A stretch of 64,000 bases of DNA. Origin: Romboutsia lituseburensis. Lineage in GTDB: Bacteria > Bacillota > Clostridia > Peptostreptococcales > Peptostreptococcaceae. Below the pieces are notes generated by a model. It saw nothing but the letters and a program-made list of their open reading frames with translations. It had not been told where the DNA came from and searched no databases. The translations under genes were made by a program, and so were the position numbers. The DNA lies in the NCBI RefSeq assembly GCF_024723825.1, contig NZ_JANQBQ010000001.1:2108001-2172000 (forward strand), read 5' to 3'. Below, piece after piece: positions 34,320-46,969 of the stretch (within the stretch, counting starts at the first letter, position 1; each line of letters opens with the position of its first letter).

Positions 34320-35615
34320 TTAAAGATTATGAGCTGCTTTTAATGCTTCATAACAAGCATTTATTGTGTAATCTATATCTTCATTTGTATGAGCATTAGA
34401 TAAGAACATTGCCTCAAATTGAGTTGGTGCTAAAAGTATCCCTCTCTTTAATAATTCTGCAAAATACTTATTAAATTTAGTTACATCGCATTTAGTTACA
34501 TCATCATAGTTATTTATTGGCCCTTCTGTAAAGAATAAACAAACTAATGATCCAGCTCTATTTACAGTGTAATTTAATCCTAGCTTTTCAACATTAGATT
34601 TTAATCCTTTTTCTAATCTTATAGCTTTTTCTTCTAAATTTTTATATATTTGAGGATTATCTCTTAATATTTCTAAGTTCTTTTTACCCATATACATAGC
34701 TAATGGATTACCCGATAAAGTCCCCGCTTGATAAACAGGACCTACTGGAGATACCATACTCATTATTTCTTTAGTTCCTCCATAGGCACCTACTGGCAAT
34801 CCAGCTCCTATTATTTTACCGAAACAAGCCATATCTGGTTTTATACCAAAATACCCTACTGAACTACTATAATTTAATCTAAATCCAGTTATTACTTCGT
34901 CAAATATTAAAACTGTTCCATATTCTTTAGTTATATCTCTTAATAATTGTAAGAACTCTTGAGTTCCTGGAACAACTCCCATATTTCCTGAAACTGTTTC
35001 AACTATAACTGCTGCAATTTCATTACCTTGCTCATTGAATATTGTTCTAACTTCATCTAAATCATTGTACTTACAGACTAATGTATCCTTAACAACATCT
35101 TCTGGTACTCCAGGACTTGTTGGAACTCCATATGTTATCGTTCCAGAACCTGATTTAACTAGTAATGCATCAGAGTGTCCATGGTAACATCCTTCAAATT
35201 TTAAAATCTTATTTCTTTTTGTGTAAGCTCTTGCTACTCTTAGAGCACTCATTGTAGCTTCTGTACCTGAGTTAACCATACGAACTTGATCTATTGCAGG
35301 GTAAGCTTCAACTATAATTTTTGCCATTTCAACTTCTATCGCTGTTGGAACTCCATAGCTTGTTCCTTTTGCTACTATTTCTTCTATTCCTTCAACTATT
35401 TCTTTAGGACTATGACCTAACATAAGAGGTCCCCAAGAACATATATAATCTATATATTCATTACCATCTACATCCCATATTCTACTTCCATGAGCTCTGT
35501 CTATAAAAACAGGATCTAATCCAACTGATCTAAATGCTCTAACTGGACTATTTACACCGCCTGGTATGTACTCTATTGCTTCTTCATATATTTTTAGTGA
35601 CTTTTCATTTTTCAT
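34320..35615 (-). CDS. hemL: Glutamate-1-semialdehyde 2,1-aminomutase
   Basis: A 431-residue PLP enzyme making 5-aminolevulinate. YIPGGVNSPVRAFRSVGLDP, MVNSGTEATMSALRVARAYT, CYHGHSDALLVKSGSG, LIFDEVITGFR and the PLP Lys in CFGKIIGAGLPVGAYGG (about residue 267) are all present. AGGAGG precedes the ATG by 10 nt. It is 21 nt after hemA and forms the C5-pathway pair. The terminator before cobT suggests that hemA-hemL can be expressed apart from the rest. Confidence 0.97.
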   Translation of the reverse strand: MKNEKSLKIYEEAIEYIPGGVNSPVRAFRSVGLDPVFIDRAHGSRIWDVDGNEYIDYICSWGPLMLGHSPKEIVEGIEEIVAKGTSYGVPTAIEVEMAKIIVEAYPAIDQVRMVNSGTEATMSALRVARAYTKRNKILKFEGCYHGHSDALLVKSGSGTITYGVPTSPGVPEDVVKDTLVCKYNDLDEVRTIFNEQGNEIAAVIVETVSGNMGVVPGTQEFLQLLRDITKEYGTVLIFDEVITGFRLNYSSSVGYFGIKPDMACFGKIIGAGLPVGAYGGTKEIMSMVSPVGPVYQAGTLSGNPLAMYMGKKNLEILRDNPQIYKNLEEKAIRLEKGLKSNVEKLGLNYTVNRAGSLVCLFFTEGPINNYDDVTKCDVTKFNKYFAELLKRGILLAPTQFEAMFLSNAHTNEDIDYTINACYEALKAAHNL

Positions 35616-35636
35616 CTTTCTAGTTCCTCCTAAAGT

Positions 35637-36872
35637 TTAAAGTTCAAATAGCTCTTCAACTAATTTTATATATTCTTCTCTTTTTCCCTTATCTTTTGTT
35701 TGCTTTAAATTTATTATTGGTTCTCTTATTAGTCTCTTAAGAGCTGATGTCATCATCTTATCTATGATTTTTTTCTCTCTAGTATCAAGGTCTAATTTTC
35801 TAAATATATAATCTAATGTATCTTCTCTTATTTCTAAGCATTTATCATTTAATGATTCTATAGTTGGGTCTATATGAGTTGAATCCATCCATTCTACAAA
35901 TTCATCAATGCTTTTATTTATCATATCATAACCTATATTAGCTAATTCTTTACGCTTTTGGTCATTTTTGTCATGTATTTCTTTTAAATTATCTATATCA
36001 TAAACTTCTATATTTTCTAATTCATTTATTTTAGGATCAATGTCTCTTGGAAGAGCTATATCCATCATATAAATCTTTCTTTCAAGCTTTGGCATCTCAT
36101 CATATCTAACTACAATATGTGGTGATGCTGTAGCACTTATAACCATATCAACATCATTAAGAATTTTGTATCTATCAGCATATTCTATCAGAACAACGTT
36201 TTTAAAATCATTTTCGATTTCTTTAACCTTACCATGACTACGATTTGATACATAGATAGTATTAATTTTTTCCTCTTCTAGGTGCTTCATTGTAAGCTTA
36301 CTCATTTTACCTACACCTATAACTAGTGCATTTTTCCCCTCTAAACTACCTAGTTTTTCTTCTAAAAACTTTACACCTATATAACTTATCGATAATGGTT
36401 GTTGTGATATTTTAGTTGTACTTTTTATTTCTTTAGCTGTTGTTATTGCCTCTCTAAATAATTTATTAAATTTCTTTTTGCTTGCACCTAGTTGCATAGA
36501 GAATTCATGTGCATCTTTTACTTGACCTAGAATCTGATCTTCGCCTAAAACTATAGAGTCTAGTCCAGCAGTTACTTTGTATATATGATCTATTGCTTCT
36601 CTATGTGTTTTTACAAATAAATATTCTTTTACATCTGGCTTATCAAAAAATGTTGCGTAAAAATCTTCTACAACTTTTACTTTTTCATCAACGTTTTTAG
36701 ATTGAATATATATTTCACTTCTATTACAAGTAGATAATATAATAACTTCCTCTATCTCTTTATCTAGTAGATAGTTTATAGCTTCTATTTTCTGTAAATC
36801 AGTAAAGGAAACACCTTCTCTTATACTAATTGGAGCTAAATTATGATTAACTCCTACAACCCCTATATTCAT
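35637..36872 (-). CDS. hemA: Glutamyl-tRNA reductase
   Basis: A 411-residue HemA that reduces glutamyl-tRNA to glutamate-1-semialdehyde. VVGVNHNLAPISIRE, the catalytic Cys in LSTCNRSEIY (about residue 49), KVTAGLDSIVLGEDQILGQV and the NADPH-domain VIGVGKMSKLT are clear. The ATG at 36872 has GGAGG 6 nt upstream; a longer frame starting six codons earlier lacks one. A consensus-like promoter lies about 45 bp upstream. As tetrapyrrole synthesis begins here, this is likely the entry gene of the whole block. Confidence 0.97.
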   Translation of the reverse strand: MNIGVVGVNHNLAPISIREGVSFTDLQKIEAINYLLDKEIEEVIILSTCNRSEIYIQSKNVDEKVKVVEDFYATFFDKPDVKEYLFVKTHREAIDHIYKVTAGLDSIVLGEDQILGQVKDAHEFSMQLGASKKKFNKLFREAITTAKEIKSTTKISQQPLSISYIGVKFLEEKLGSLEGKNALVIGVGKMSKLTMKHLEEEKINTIYVSNRSHGKVKEIENDFKNVVLIEYADRYKILNDVDMVISATASPHIVVRYDEMPKLERKIYMMDIALPRDIDPKINELENIEVYDIDNLKEIHDKNDQKRKELANIGYDMINKSIDEFVEWMDSTHIDPTIESLNDKCLEIREDTLDYIFRKLDLDTREKKIIDKMMTSALKRLIREPIINLKQTKDKGKREEYIKLVEELFEL

Positions 36873-36918
36873 AGCTAACCTCCAAACCATTTATAAGTTT
36901 TTTAAACTCACTATTTAT

Positions 36919-36947
36919 AGTATACATCTGGATGTAATTTTTGTAAA
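36919..36947 (-). promoter_or_regulatory. Promoter of hemA
   Basis: TTTACA (36942-36947), 17 nt spacer, TATACT (36919-36924) on the minus strand, about 45 bp from the hemA ATG. It lies downstream of the rrn3 terminator. Confidence 0.7.
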
Positions 36948-37056
36948 TTTAGAACTCTAAATATATTTTTCCTTATTAATATTCTATTTCTATCTATCTA
37001 TTATAAATCTAAAATAAAATTTGTCTGTAGTTAAACTATTTAATTTATTTCAATAC

Positions 37057-37089
37057 AAAAAAAGCCTAGAATATAAAATTCTAGACTTT
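37057..37089 (-). terminator. rrn3 terminator
   Basis: The same hairpin as after rrn2 (AAAGTCTAGAAT stem), here with one G-U pair, followed by a U run on the minus strand. Confidence 0.88.
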
Positions 37090-37108
37090 AATTAAAATAA
37101 AAAAAGAT

Positions 37109-37226
<118 letters not shown>

Positions 37227-37237
37227 TAATCTTTATT

Positions 37238-37311
37238 TGGAGCGGGTGAAGGGGATCGAACCCTCACAGCCGGCTTGGAAGGCCGGAACTCTACCATTGA
37301 GCTACACCCGC
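37238..37311 (-). tRNA. tRNA-Gly (anticodon TCC)
   Basis: Identical to the tRNA at 7631-7704, including encoded CCA, and in the same 23S-tRNA-5S context. Confidence 0.96.
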
Positions 37312-37354
37312 ATGTTTTTAGAGTTAATACTCTGAAAACTGTATATCATTTAGA

Positions 37355-37435
37355 GATGAAAATTCATTTCATTCATGTCGCCAACGATATTCCTTCGCTC
37401 TCGCTTCAGTCATATCCGTTGCTCAAACATTTATT
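37355..37435 (-). repeat. Small palindromic insertion A between 23S and tRNA-Gly of rrn3
   Basis: Relative to rrn2 this spacer has a net 67 bp more. In RNA sense it reads GAGCAACGGAT, then a loop with two GCGA units, then ATATCGTTGGCGA; CAACGGATAT and ATATCGTTG pair with one bulge. A related element with the same two flanks lies at 42075-42140 and nowhere else that I noticed. No open frame. Confidence 0.8.
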
Positions 37436-40335
<2,900 letters not shown>

Positions 40336-40564
40336 AGTTATTAAAAGTTATCGCTACTGAACAAACTTCGTATTCACTCAGTTTATTCCAGTGCTTAAAG
40401 TTTGTAATTTTAAAGACTTTTCTTGTCGATGATATTTTTAGAAGTTATCTTCTTCATATATAAAATGATGTCATATCACTAAATGTTATACAGTTTTCAA
40501 AGTACTAAAGTACAATTAAGTACTAATTTTGAGGAATGAACCCTCAAAATTAAACAGTAGGTAA

Positions 40565-42074
<1,510 letters not shown>

Positions 42075-42077
<3 letters not shown>

Positions 42078-42140
42078 AATTTGAATTTATCTCGCCAACG
42101 ATATGTATTCGCATTCGCTCATCCACATCCGTTGCTCCAA
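42075..42140 (-). repeat. Small palindromic insertion B at the 16S 5' end of rrn3
   Basis: A net 66 bp insertion relative to rrn1 and rrn2. In RNA sense it has GAGCAACGGAT, a loop with GCGAATGCGAA, then ATATCGTTGGCGA, followed by an ATAAATT/AATTTAT dyad touching the 16S start. The shared flanks mark it as the same family as insertion A. Confidence 0.8.
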
Positions 42141-42279
42141 TAAAAGTTGTCCATTGCTCAGCTAATCATTATCTGAATATCTGGCTTGGTTGTTTGTGTT
42201 TAATTCTATAAAGAATTATGTTTGTTTCTATAAATTAACCTACTGTTTAATTTTCAAAGTTCATTTTTTCAACTTCTTA

Positions 42280-42308
42280 AATCTAACAAAGTATATTTCC
42301 TTTGTCAA
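42280..42308 (-). promoter_or_regulatory. rrn3 promoter P2
   Basis: TTGACA (42303-42308), 17 nt spacer, TAGATT (42280-42285) on the minus strand, with an ACAAAG/CTTTGT dyad. Confidence 0.68.
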
Positions 42309-42366
42309 CCTTTTTATTTAAGTTGTTTTGTCTTTCATGTTTGTCCGTTTCTTAAGGACAAGTAAT

Positions 42367-42395
42367 ACTTTATCACCTTAATTCATTAGAGTCAA
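42367..42395 (-). promoter_or_regulatory. rrn3 promoter P1
   Basis: TTGACT (42390-42395), 17 nt spacer, TAAAGT (42367-42372) on the minus strand, followed by the TTGTCC/GGACAA leader hairpin. Confidence 0.73.
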
Positions 42396-42648
42396 TACTT
42401 TTTTTATTTTTTTTTATAAATTTATTATTTTACTAGTTTTATACTATCTGTACATGTGCATATATCCACATTTTTTCATATAACTTTTTAATCATTTTTA
42501 TTTAAAATTTAATATATAGTTTAGATATTTAGAGTATAATATTAATATACTATAAATATTTTTTTAAAGTTTCACATTTATGGTAAATATATTATTGTAT
42601 ATCTTTATACGTAATTTAAAATAAGTTTCATATTTCGGGAGGTGTTTT

Positions 42649-43299
42649 ATGGGTAATAATTATCTTAGAGAACCGATTAATGGTTTTACTCACTTAGTAG
42701 GTGCTATATTATCATTTATCGGGTTACTTGCATTAGTAATAAAGACATCATTAACTAGTCCTACAGCTATAGCTCTTACTGCTGTTATAATATTTGGACT
42801 TAGTATGATACTTCTTTACGCAGCTTCTGCAACATATCATTTAGTTGTTTCTTCTGATAATGTTATTAGCTTTTTAAGAAGATTAGATCATGCTATGATC
42901 TTTGTACTGATTGCAGGTTCTTATACTCCATTTTGTTTAATTGCATTACAAGGAGTTACTGGGTGGGTACTGTTCGGAATAATAATAGCAGCTGCTGTAG
43001 CCGGTATTTGTTTTAAACTAATTTGGTTTAAGTGTCCTCGATGGATTTCAACACTTATATATGTGGCTATGGGATGGATTTCTATATTTTTAATAGTGCC
43101 TCTATATAAAGCTCTTTCTTTACAAGGTATAACACTGCTAATACTAGGTGGTGTTTTCTATACAATAGGAGCTTTAATATATGCTACTAAACCTAAATTT
43201 TTAAAATCAAAATATCTTGGTTTCCATGAAATTTTCCATATATTTATTATGTTTGGAACTCTTACACACTTTTTCTGTGTATTTAAATTTGTTATATAA
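42649..43299 (+). CDS. Hemolysin III family (PAQR-like) membrane protein
   Basis: A 216-residue protein with about seven transmembrane segments of the HlyIII/YqfA/PAQR family. The conserved DHAMIFVLIAGSYTPF (about residues 81-96) and C-terminal HEIFHIFIMFGTLTHF carry the metal-site Asp/His residues of the family. GGGAGGT lies 5 nt before the ATG. The name hemolysin is historical; a hydrolase or membrane-homeostasis role is more likely. It is a single gene on the plus strand, closed by a bidirectional terminator shared with the convergent P-type ATPase. Confidence 0.92.
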   Translation: MGNNYLREPINGFTHLVGAILSFIGLLALVIKTSLTSPTAIALTAVIIFGLSMILLYAASATYHLVVSSDNVISFLRRLDHAMIFVLIAGSYTPFCLIALQGVTGWVLFGIIIAAAVAGICFKLIWFKCPRWISTLIYVAMGWISIFLIVPLYKALSLQGITLLILGGVFYTIGALIYATKPKFLKSKYLGFHEIFHIFIMFGTLTHFFCVFKFVI

Positions 43300-43307
43300 T
43301 TAGATAA

Positions 43308-43346
43308 AAAAGAGTAGTATAGGCTCAAAATCTATACTACTCTTTT
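43308..43346. terminator. Bidirectional terminator
   Basis: A 15 bp perfect stem (AAAAGAGTAGTATAG/CTATACTACTCTTTT) with a 9 nt loop and U runs in both directions, between the convergent hemolysin III and P-ATPase genes. Confidence 0.9.
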
Positions 43347-43361
43347 CTTTTTTATTTATTT

Positions 43362-45731
43362 TTATCTCATTGCTCTCATTGCATTTAATACTGCTATTAA
43401 TGCTACACCAACATCAGCAAATATAGCTTCCCACATAGTTGCTATTCCTCCTGCACCTAATATAAGAACTATTATTTTTATGCCTAAAGCAAATGTTATA
43501 TTTTGCCAAACTATTTTATTAGTTTTAGTAGCAATCTCTATTGCTTTTGAAATCTTACTTGGTTCATCTGTCATTAAAACAACATCTGCAGCTTCTATTG
43601 CAGCATCTGATCCTAGTCCACCCATAGCAATTCCTACATCAGCTCTTGCCAAAACAGGTGCATCATTTATACCATCTCCAACAAAGATTACTTTTTCTTT
43701 TTCAGTTCTTCCTTTATATATTTCTTCTAATTTATCAACTTTCTCATTAGGTAATAGATTTGAGTACACTTTATCTAATCCTAGCTGACTAGCAATGTTA
43801 TTTGCTACCTTTTCATTATCCCCAGTTAACATTACTACTTCTTTTATTCCCATATACTTTAGATGTTTTATAGCATCTATACTGTCTTCTTTGATTTCAT
43901 CTGATATTACTATATAACCTCTATATACCTTATTTACTGCTATATAAACAACTGTTCCAACTTCTTTAGCTGGAGAATAGAAGATGTTTTCTTTTCTCAT
44001 TAACTTCTCGTTACCTGCTAAAATGTGCTCTCCACTGTATCCAACTTTTATTCCATATGCCGCTATCTCTTCATAACTTTCTATCTTTTCTAAATCTACA
44101 CTGTTATTATAGTAATTTAATATAGATTTTGCTATTGGGTGATTCGAGTTTGCTTCTGCAACTGCTGCATACTCTAATAAATTTTCTTCTGATATTCCTA
44201 CAGAATTTATTTTAGTTACATTAAATACTCCTTTAGTAAGAGTTCCCGTTTTATCAAACACTACTGTGTCTACACTTCTTAACGCTTCTAAATAGTTACT
44301 ACCTTTTATAAGTATTCCATTTTTAGATGCAAATCCAATTCCACTAAAGAAACTAAGTGGTATAGATAATACAAGTGCACAAGGACAAGAAACTACTAAG
44401 AATATTAACCCTCTGTATAGCCAATCACTAAAAACTGCATCATTTATAACAATAGGTGGAACTACTGCTATTAATAAAGCTGATATTACTACTGCTGGAG
44501 TATAATATTTAGAAAACTTAGTTATAAAATTCTCTGTTTTAGATTTTTTGCTACTGGCATTTTCTACTAGATCTAATATTTTAGCAACTGTTGATTCTCC
44601 AAATTCTTTAGTTACTTTAATAGTTAGTAAAGCATTTTTATTTATAAACCCTGATAGTATGTCTTCCCCTACTGTAATCTCTCTTAAAACTGATTCTCCT
44701 GTAAGAGCAGAAGTATCTACCATAGATATTCCTTCTATAACTATCCCATCTAGAGGAACTTTTTCTCCTGGTTTTACAATTATGATATCGCCAATGCTAA
44801 CGTCTTCAGGTGATACCACTTTCATATCAGACCCTACCTTTAAATTAGCTGAATCCGGTCTAATCTGCATAAGAGCTGTTATTGATTTTCTCGATTTTCC
44901 AACAGCCATTCCTTGTAAAAATTCACCTACTTGGTAAAATAGCATAACACCTACTGCTTCTGGTAACTCTCCTATTGCTAATGCTCCTACTGTAGCTATA
45001 GCCATCAAGAAGTTTTCATCAAACATGTGTCCTTTAAATGCATTCTTTACTGCTTTTAATAAAACTTCTCCACCTACTATGATGTATGCTATTAAAAATA
45101 TTAAATTACTAAATTGACTTTCAAATCCAGTAGCAGTTTGATATATTCCAAATATATAAACAACTGCACCTATGATTAGCTTTATCAAATCTGCTTTATT
45201 TACATCTGATTTTGGTTCTTCCTTAACTGAATTTGTATTTCTTTCTTTCTCATAATTTATCTGTATATCTAATCCAGGTTCAGTATCATTAATTATACCT
45301 ACTACTTTATCTAATAACTCTTTTTCATTCACTGACTTATTTATTTCTAAACTTAATTTTTTATTTATAAAATTTAAGTTTGATGATTCTATCTCTTCTA
45401 ACTTTCCAACCTTTTCATTTATTACTTCTGCACAATGTGCACAATTTAACCCACCTAAGATTATTTCTCTTTTTACATTTTTTTGTTTTGTTAATACTTG
45501 AATATCTAATCCCGGCTCTGTGGAGTTTATTATATCTATAACTTTATCTAAGACATCTTTTTCATTCGATCCTTCAATTATATTTATAGTAAGTTTTTTA
45601 TTTATAAAGTTTAAATTCGATGATTCTATCTCTTCTAGTTTCCCAACCTTTTCATTTATTACTTCTGCACAATGTGCACAATTTAATCCACCTAAGATTA
45701 TTTCTTTTTTTATTAAACTACAAGCATCCAT
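43362..45731 (-). CDS. Zn/Cd/Pb-exporting P1B-type ATPase
   Basis: A 789-residue CadA/ZntA-type efflux ATPase. Two N-terminal heavy-metal-associated domains (about residues 9-80 and 88-160) each carry GGLNCAHCAEV and are nearly identical, offset by 79 residues. Then come about eight membrane helices, the TGES actuator motif, SCPCALVLS in the metal-binding helix, phosphorylated Asp in FDKTGTLTKG, NHPIAKSI and GDGINDAPVL. The last helix ADVGVALIAVLNAMR fits the Zn/Cd/Pb subgroup rather than copper. The ATG follows GGGGG. The upstream gene is a CadC-like repressor 13 bp away, so the pair is a metal-induced detoxification operon. Confidence 0.93.
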   Translation of the reverse strand: MDACSLIKKEIILGGLNCAHCAEVINEKVGKLEEIESSNLNFINKKLTINIIEGSNEKDVLDKVIDIINSTEPGLDIQVLTKQKNVKREIILGGLNCAHCAEVINEKVGKLEEIESSNLNFINKKLSLEINKSVNEKELLDKVVGIINDTEPGLDIQINYEKERNTNSVKEEPKSDVNKADLIKLIIGAVVYIFGIYQTATGFESQFSNLIFLIAYIIVGGEVLLKAVKNAFKGHMFDENFLMAIATVGALAIGELPEAVGVMLFYQVGEFLQGMAVGKSRKSITALMQIRPDSANLKVGSDMKVVSPEDVSIGDIIIVKPGEKVPLDGIVIEGISMVDTSALTGESVLREITVGEDILSGFINKNALLTIKVTKEFGESTVAKILDLVENASSKKSKTENFITKFSKYYTPAVVISALLIAVVPPIVINDAVFSDWLYRGLIFLVVSCPCALVLSIPLSFFSGIGFASKNGILIKGSNYLEALRSVDTVVFDKTGTLTKGVFNVTKINSVGISEENLLEYAAVAEANSNHPIAKSILNYYNNSVDLEKIESYEEIAAYGIKVGYSGEHILAGNEKLMRKENIFYSPAKEVGTVVYIAVNKVYRGYIVISDEIKEDSIDAIKHLKYMGIKEVVMLTGDNEKVANNIASQLGLDKVYSNLLPNEKVDKLEEIYKGRTEKEKVIFVGDGINDAPVLARADVGIAMGGLGSDAAIEAADVVLMTDEPSKISKAIEIATKTNKIVWQNITFALGIKIIVLILGAGGIATMWEAIFADVGVALIAVLNAMRAMR

Positions 45732-45744
45732 AACCTTACCCCCT

Positions 45745-46113
45745 TTAACGTTTATATGTTTCTTGGATATGGTTTAACCCGCAATCAAATATTTGACTTA
45801 TATGACTATCATCCAATGAATAATAAACAACCTTTCCTTCTTTTCTAAATTTAACTAATCTTGCTTGCTTTAAAACTCTAAGTTGGTGAGATATAGCTGA
45901 GTGAGTCATACCTAATAAACTCGCTATATCACATACACACATCTCTTTAGAAAATAAAGCATATAAAATTTTTATTCTTGTCGTATCCCCAAATACCTTA
46001 AATAGCTCAGCAAGATCATACAACATCTCATCTTCTGGCATCACCCCTTTTACTTCATTAACTATATCTTCATGTATTTCAATACAATTACATGCATTTA
46101 TATCTTCTCTCAT
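45745..46113 (-). CDS. ArsR/SmtB-family metal-sensing repressor (CadC-like)
   Basis: A 122-residue winged-helix repressor. N-terminal Cys8 and Cys10 with the ELCVC-like KEMCVCDI form an alpha3N-type Cd/Pb site as in CadC; GMTHSAISHQLRVLKQARLV is the recognition helix; the C-terminal helix has D-x-H-x10-H-x2-E (DSH ... HIQE), a complete alpha5 zinc site. The start is ATG 46113, 7 nt after AGGAGG; a longer frame reaches back through the operator and is unlikely. It should repress itself and the ATPase until Cd, Pb or Zn binds. Confidence 0.93.
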   Translation of the reverse strand: MREDINACNCIEIHEDIVNEVKGVMPEDEMLYDLAELFKVFGDTTRIKILYALFSKEMCVCDIASLLGMTHSAISHQLRVLKQARLVKFRKEGKVVYYSLDDSHISQIFDCGLNHIQETYKR

Positions 46114-46176
46114 TGCAAATCCTCCTATTTTTAAATTTTTATAATTAAAATAATTTATTATTTTATAATCATACAA

Positions 46177-46200
46177 ATATATGAATAATTGTTCATATAT
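46177..46200 (-). promoter_or_regulatory. ArsR/SmtB-type operator
   Basis: A near-perfect 9-6-9 palindrome, ATATATGAA-N6-TTCATATAT, close to the known SmtB/CadC operator consensus (ATGAA...TTCAT). It lies 64-87 bp upstream of the repressor start. Confidence 0.85.
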
Positions 46201-46345
46201 TTTATTATATGCTCGTCTGTTAATTTATGCAACCTATTTTATGTAAATTTTTATAAAATGCACATAATACCAATTTTTATAATATATATATTATTAGAGT
46301 GAATTTTAATAGCTAGTTATAGAATTTTTAGGAGGGATGATTAAT

Positions 46346-46840
46346 ATGAGTTTTGATATGTTCTCAGGCAAACAAAATGACGATATGGATCCGAATTATA
46401 TATACCCTATGCCATATGTAGACCCTACAATGTATGCAAATCCATATGGTATGAATGGATCTGCTTATCCTGGATATCAAATGGACCCTAACATGGCAAT
46501 GGGCGGATATATGACTTACATGAATCCTTATATGAATAATCCAGTAATGAGTGGTCAGCAACAACAGCAACAACAAAATCAGATAAACAATGATGATTGT
46601 AATTTCGAAGATATGGATGAAAATATGTTTATGCAAAATCAGATGCCAGGTATGATGCCTATGATGCCTCCGGGTATGATGATGCCAGGTATGATGCCTA
46701 TGATGCCTCCAGGTATGATGATGCCGGGTATGATGCCTATGATGCCTCCAGGTATGATGATGCCGGGTATGATGCCTTATATGATGATGCCAGGTATGCC
46801 TCAAATACATCTAGAGGAATTTGATGAGGAAGAAATGTAA
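46346..46840 (+). CDS. Met/Pro/Gly-rich tandem-repeat protein, function unknown
   Basis: A 164-residue low-complexity protein I do not recognise. The first half is rich in Tyr, Met, Asn and Pro, followed by a Gln run (about residues 68-76) and an acidic stretch. Residues about 100-152 are three copies of a 13-residue unit (MPGMMPMMPPGMM; 39 bp in DNA, 46643-46759) plus a partial one. The end is acidic (EEFDEEEM). There is no signal peptide or membrane segment. The ATG at 46346 is about 10 nt from AGGAGG; an upstream ATG is 1 nt from it. Composition suggests a structural protein, perhaps a spore coat component, or a soft-metal binder given its neighbours; both are guesses. It is transcribed alone. 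Confidence 0.8.
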   Translation: MSFDMFSGKQNDDMDPNYIYPMPYVDPTMYANPYGMNGSAYPGYQMDPNMAMGGYMTYMNPYMNNPVMSGQQQQQQQNQINNDDCNFEDMDENMFMQNQMPGMMPMMPPGMMMPGMMPMMPPGMMMPGMMPMMPPGMMMPGMMPYMMMPGMPQIHLEEFDEEEM

Positions 46841-46928
46841 ATTTTTTTTAAATAGATGTTATAAAAATTTGATATCTGTCTAAAATAATAATGTATTCCT
46901 CATAATATTCCCCCAATATTATAAATAC

Positions 46929-46967
46929 AAAATAAAGCCACTGACTAGGATGTCGTGGCTTTATTTT
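46929..46967. terminator. Bidirectional terminator
   Basis: A 13 bp perfect stem (AAAATAAAGCCAC/GTGGCTTTATTTT) with U runs, between the Met-rich gene and the convergent unknown gene. Confidence 0.88.
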
Positions 46968-46969
46968 TT

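Larger units (their letters stand above)
42078..42648. other. Divergent intergenic region between rrn3 and the hemolysin III gene
   Basis: It contains insertion B, the rrn3 leader (boxA-like CTTTGAAAATT near 42260) and promoters P2 and P1 on the minus strand. On the plus strand a TATAAT at 42535-42540 lies in an AGTATA...TATACT dyad (42533-42551) and may serve the downstream gene; no good -35 accompanies it. No coding potential is seen. Confidence 0.55.

Noticed and set aside
34120-34320. A second cobalamin riboswitch before cobT
   Set aside because: The conserved blocks (GCAGCCCCCGCTACTG, GCCACTG, CCAGGA..CCTGCC) are absent.
37355-37435. GCGA direct repeats considered as a CRISPR or tandem-repeat array
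   Set aside because: Only two short units occur in a hairpin loop; there are no spacers or cas genes.
42649-43299. Hemolysin III as a virulence factor
   Set aside because: The family name is historical and the motifs indicate a PAQR-type membrane protein; nothing here supports toxicity.
46364-46810. A His-rich 148-residue frame antisense to the Met-rich gene
   Set aside because: It is the complement of the Met/Pro/Gly repeats; the sense frame has the ribosome site and acidic end.
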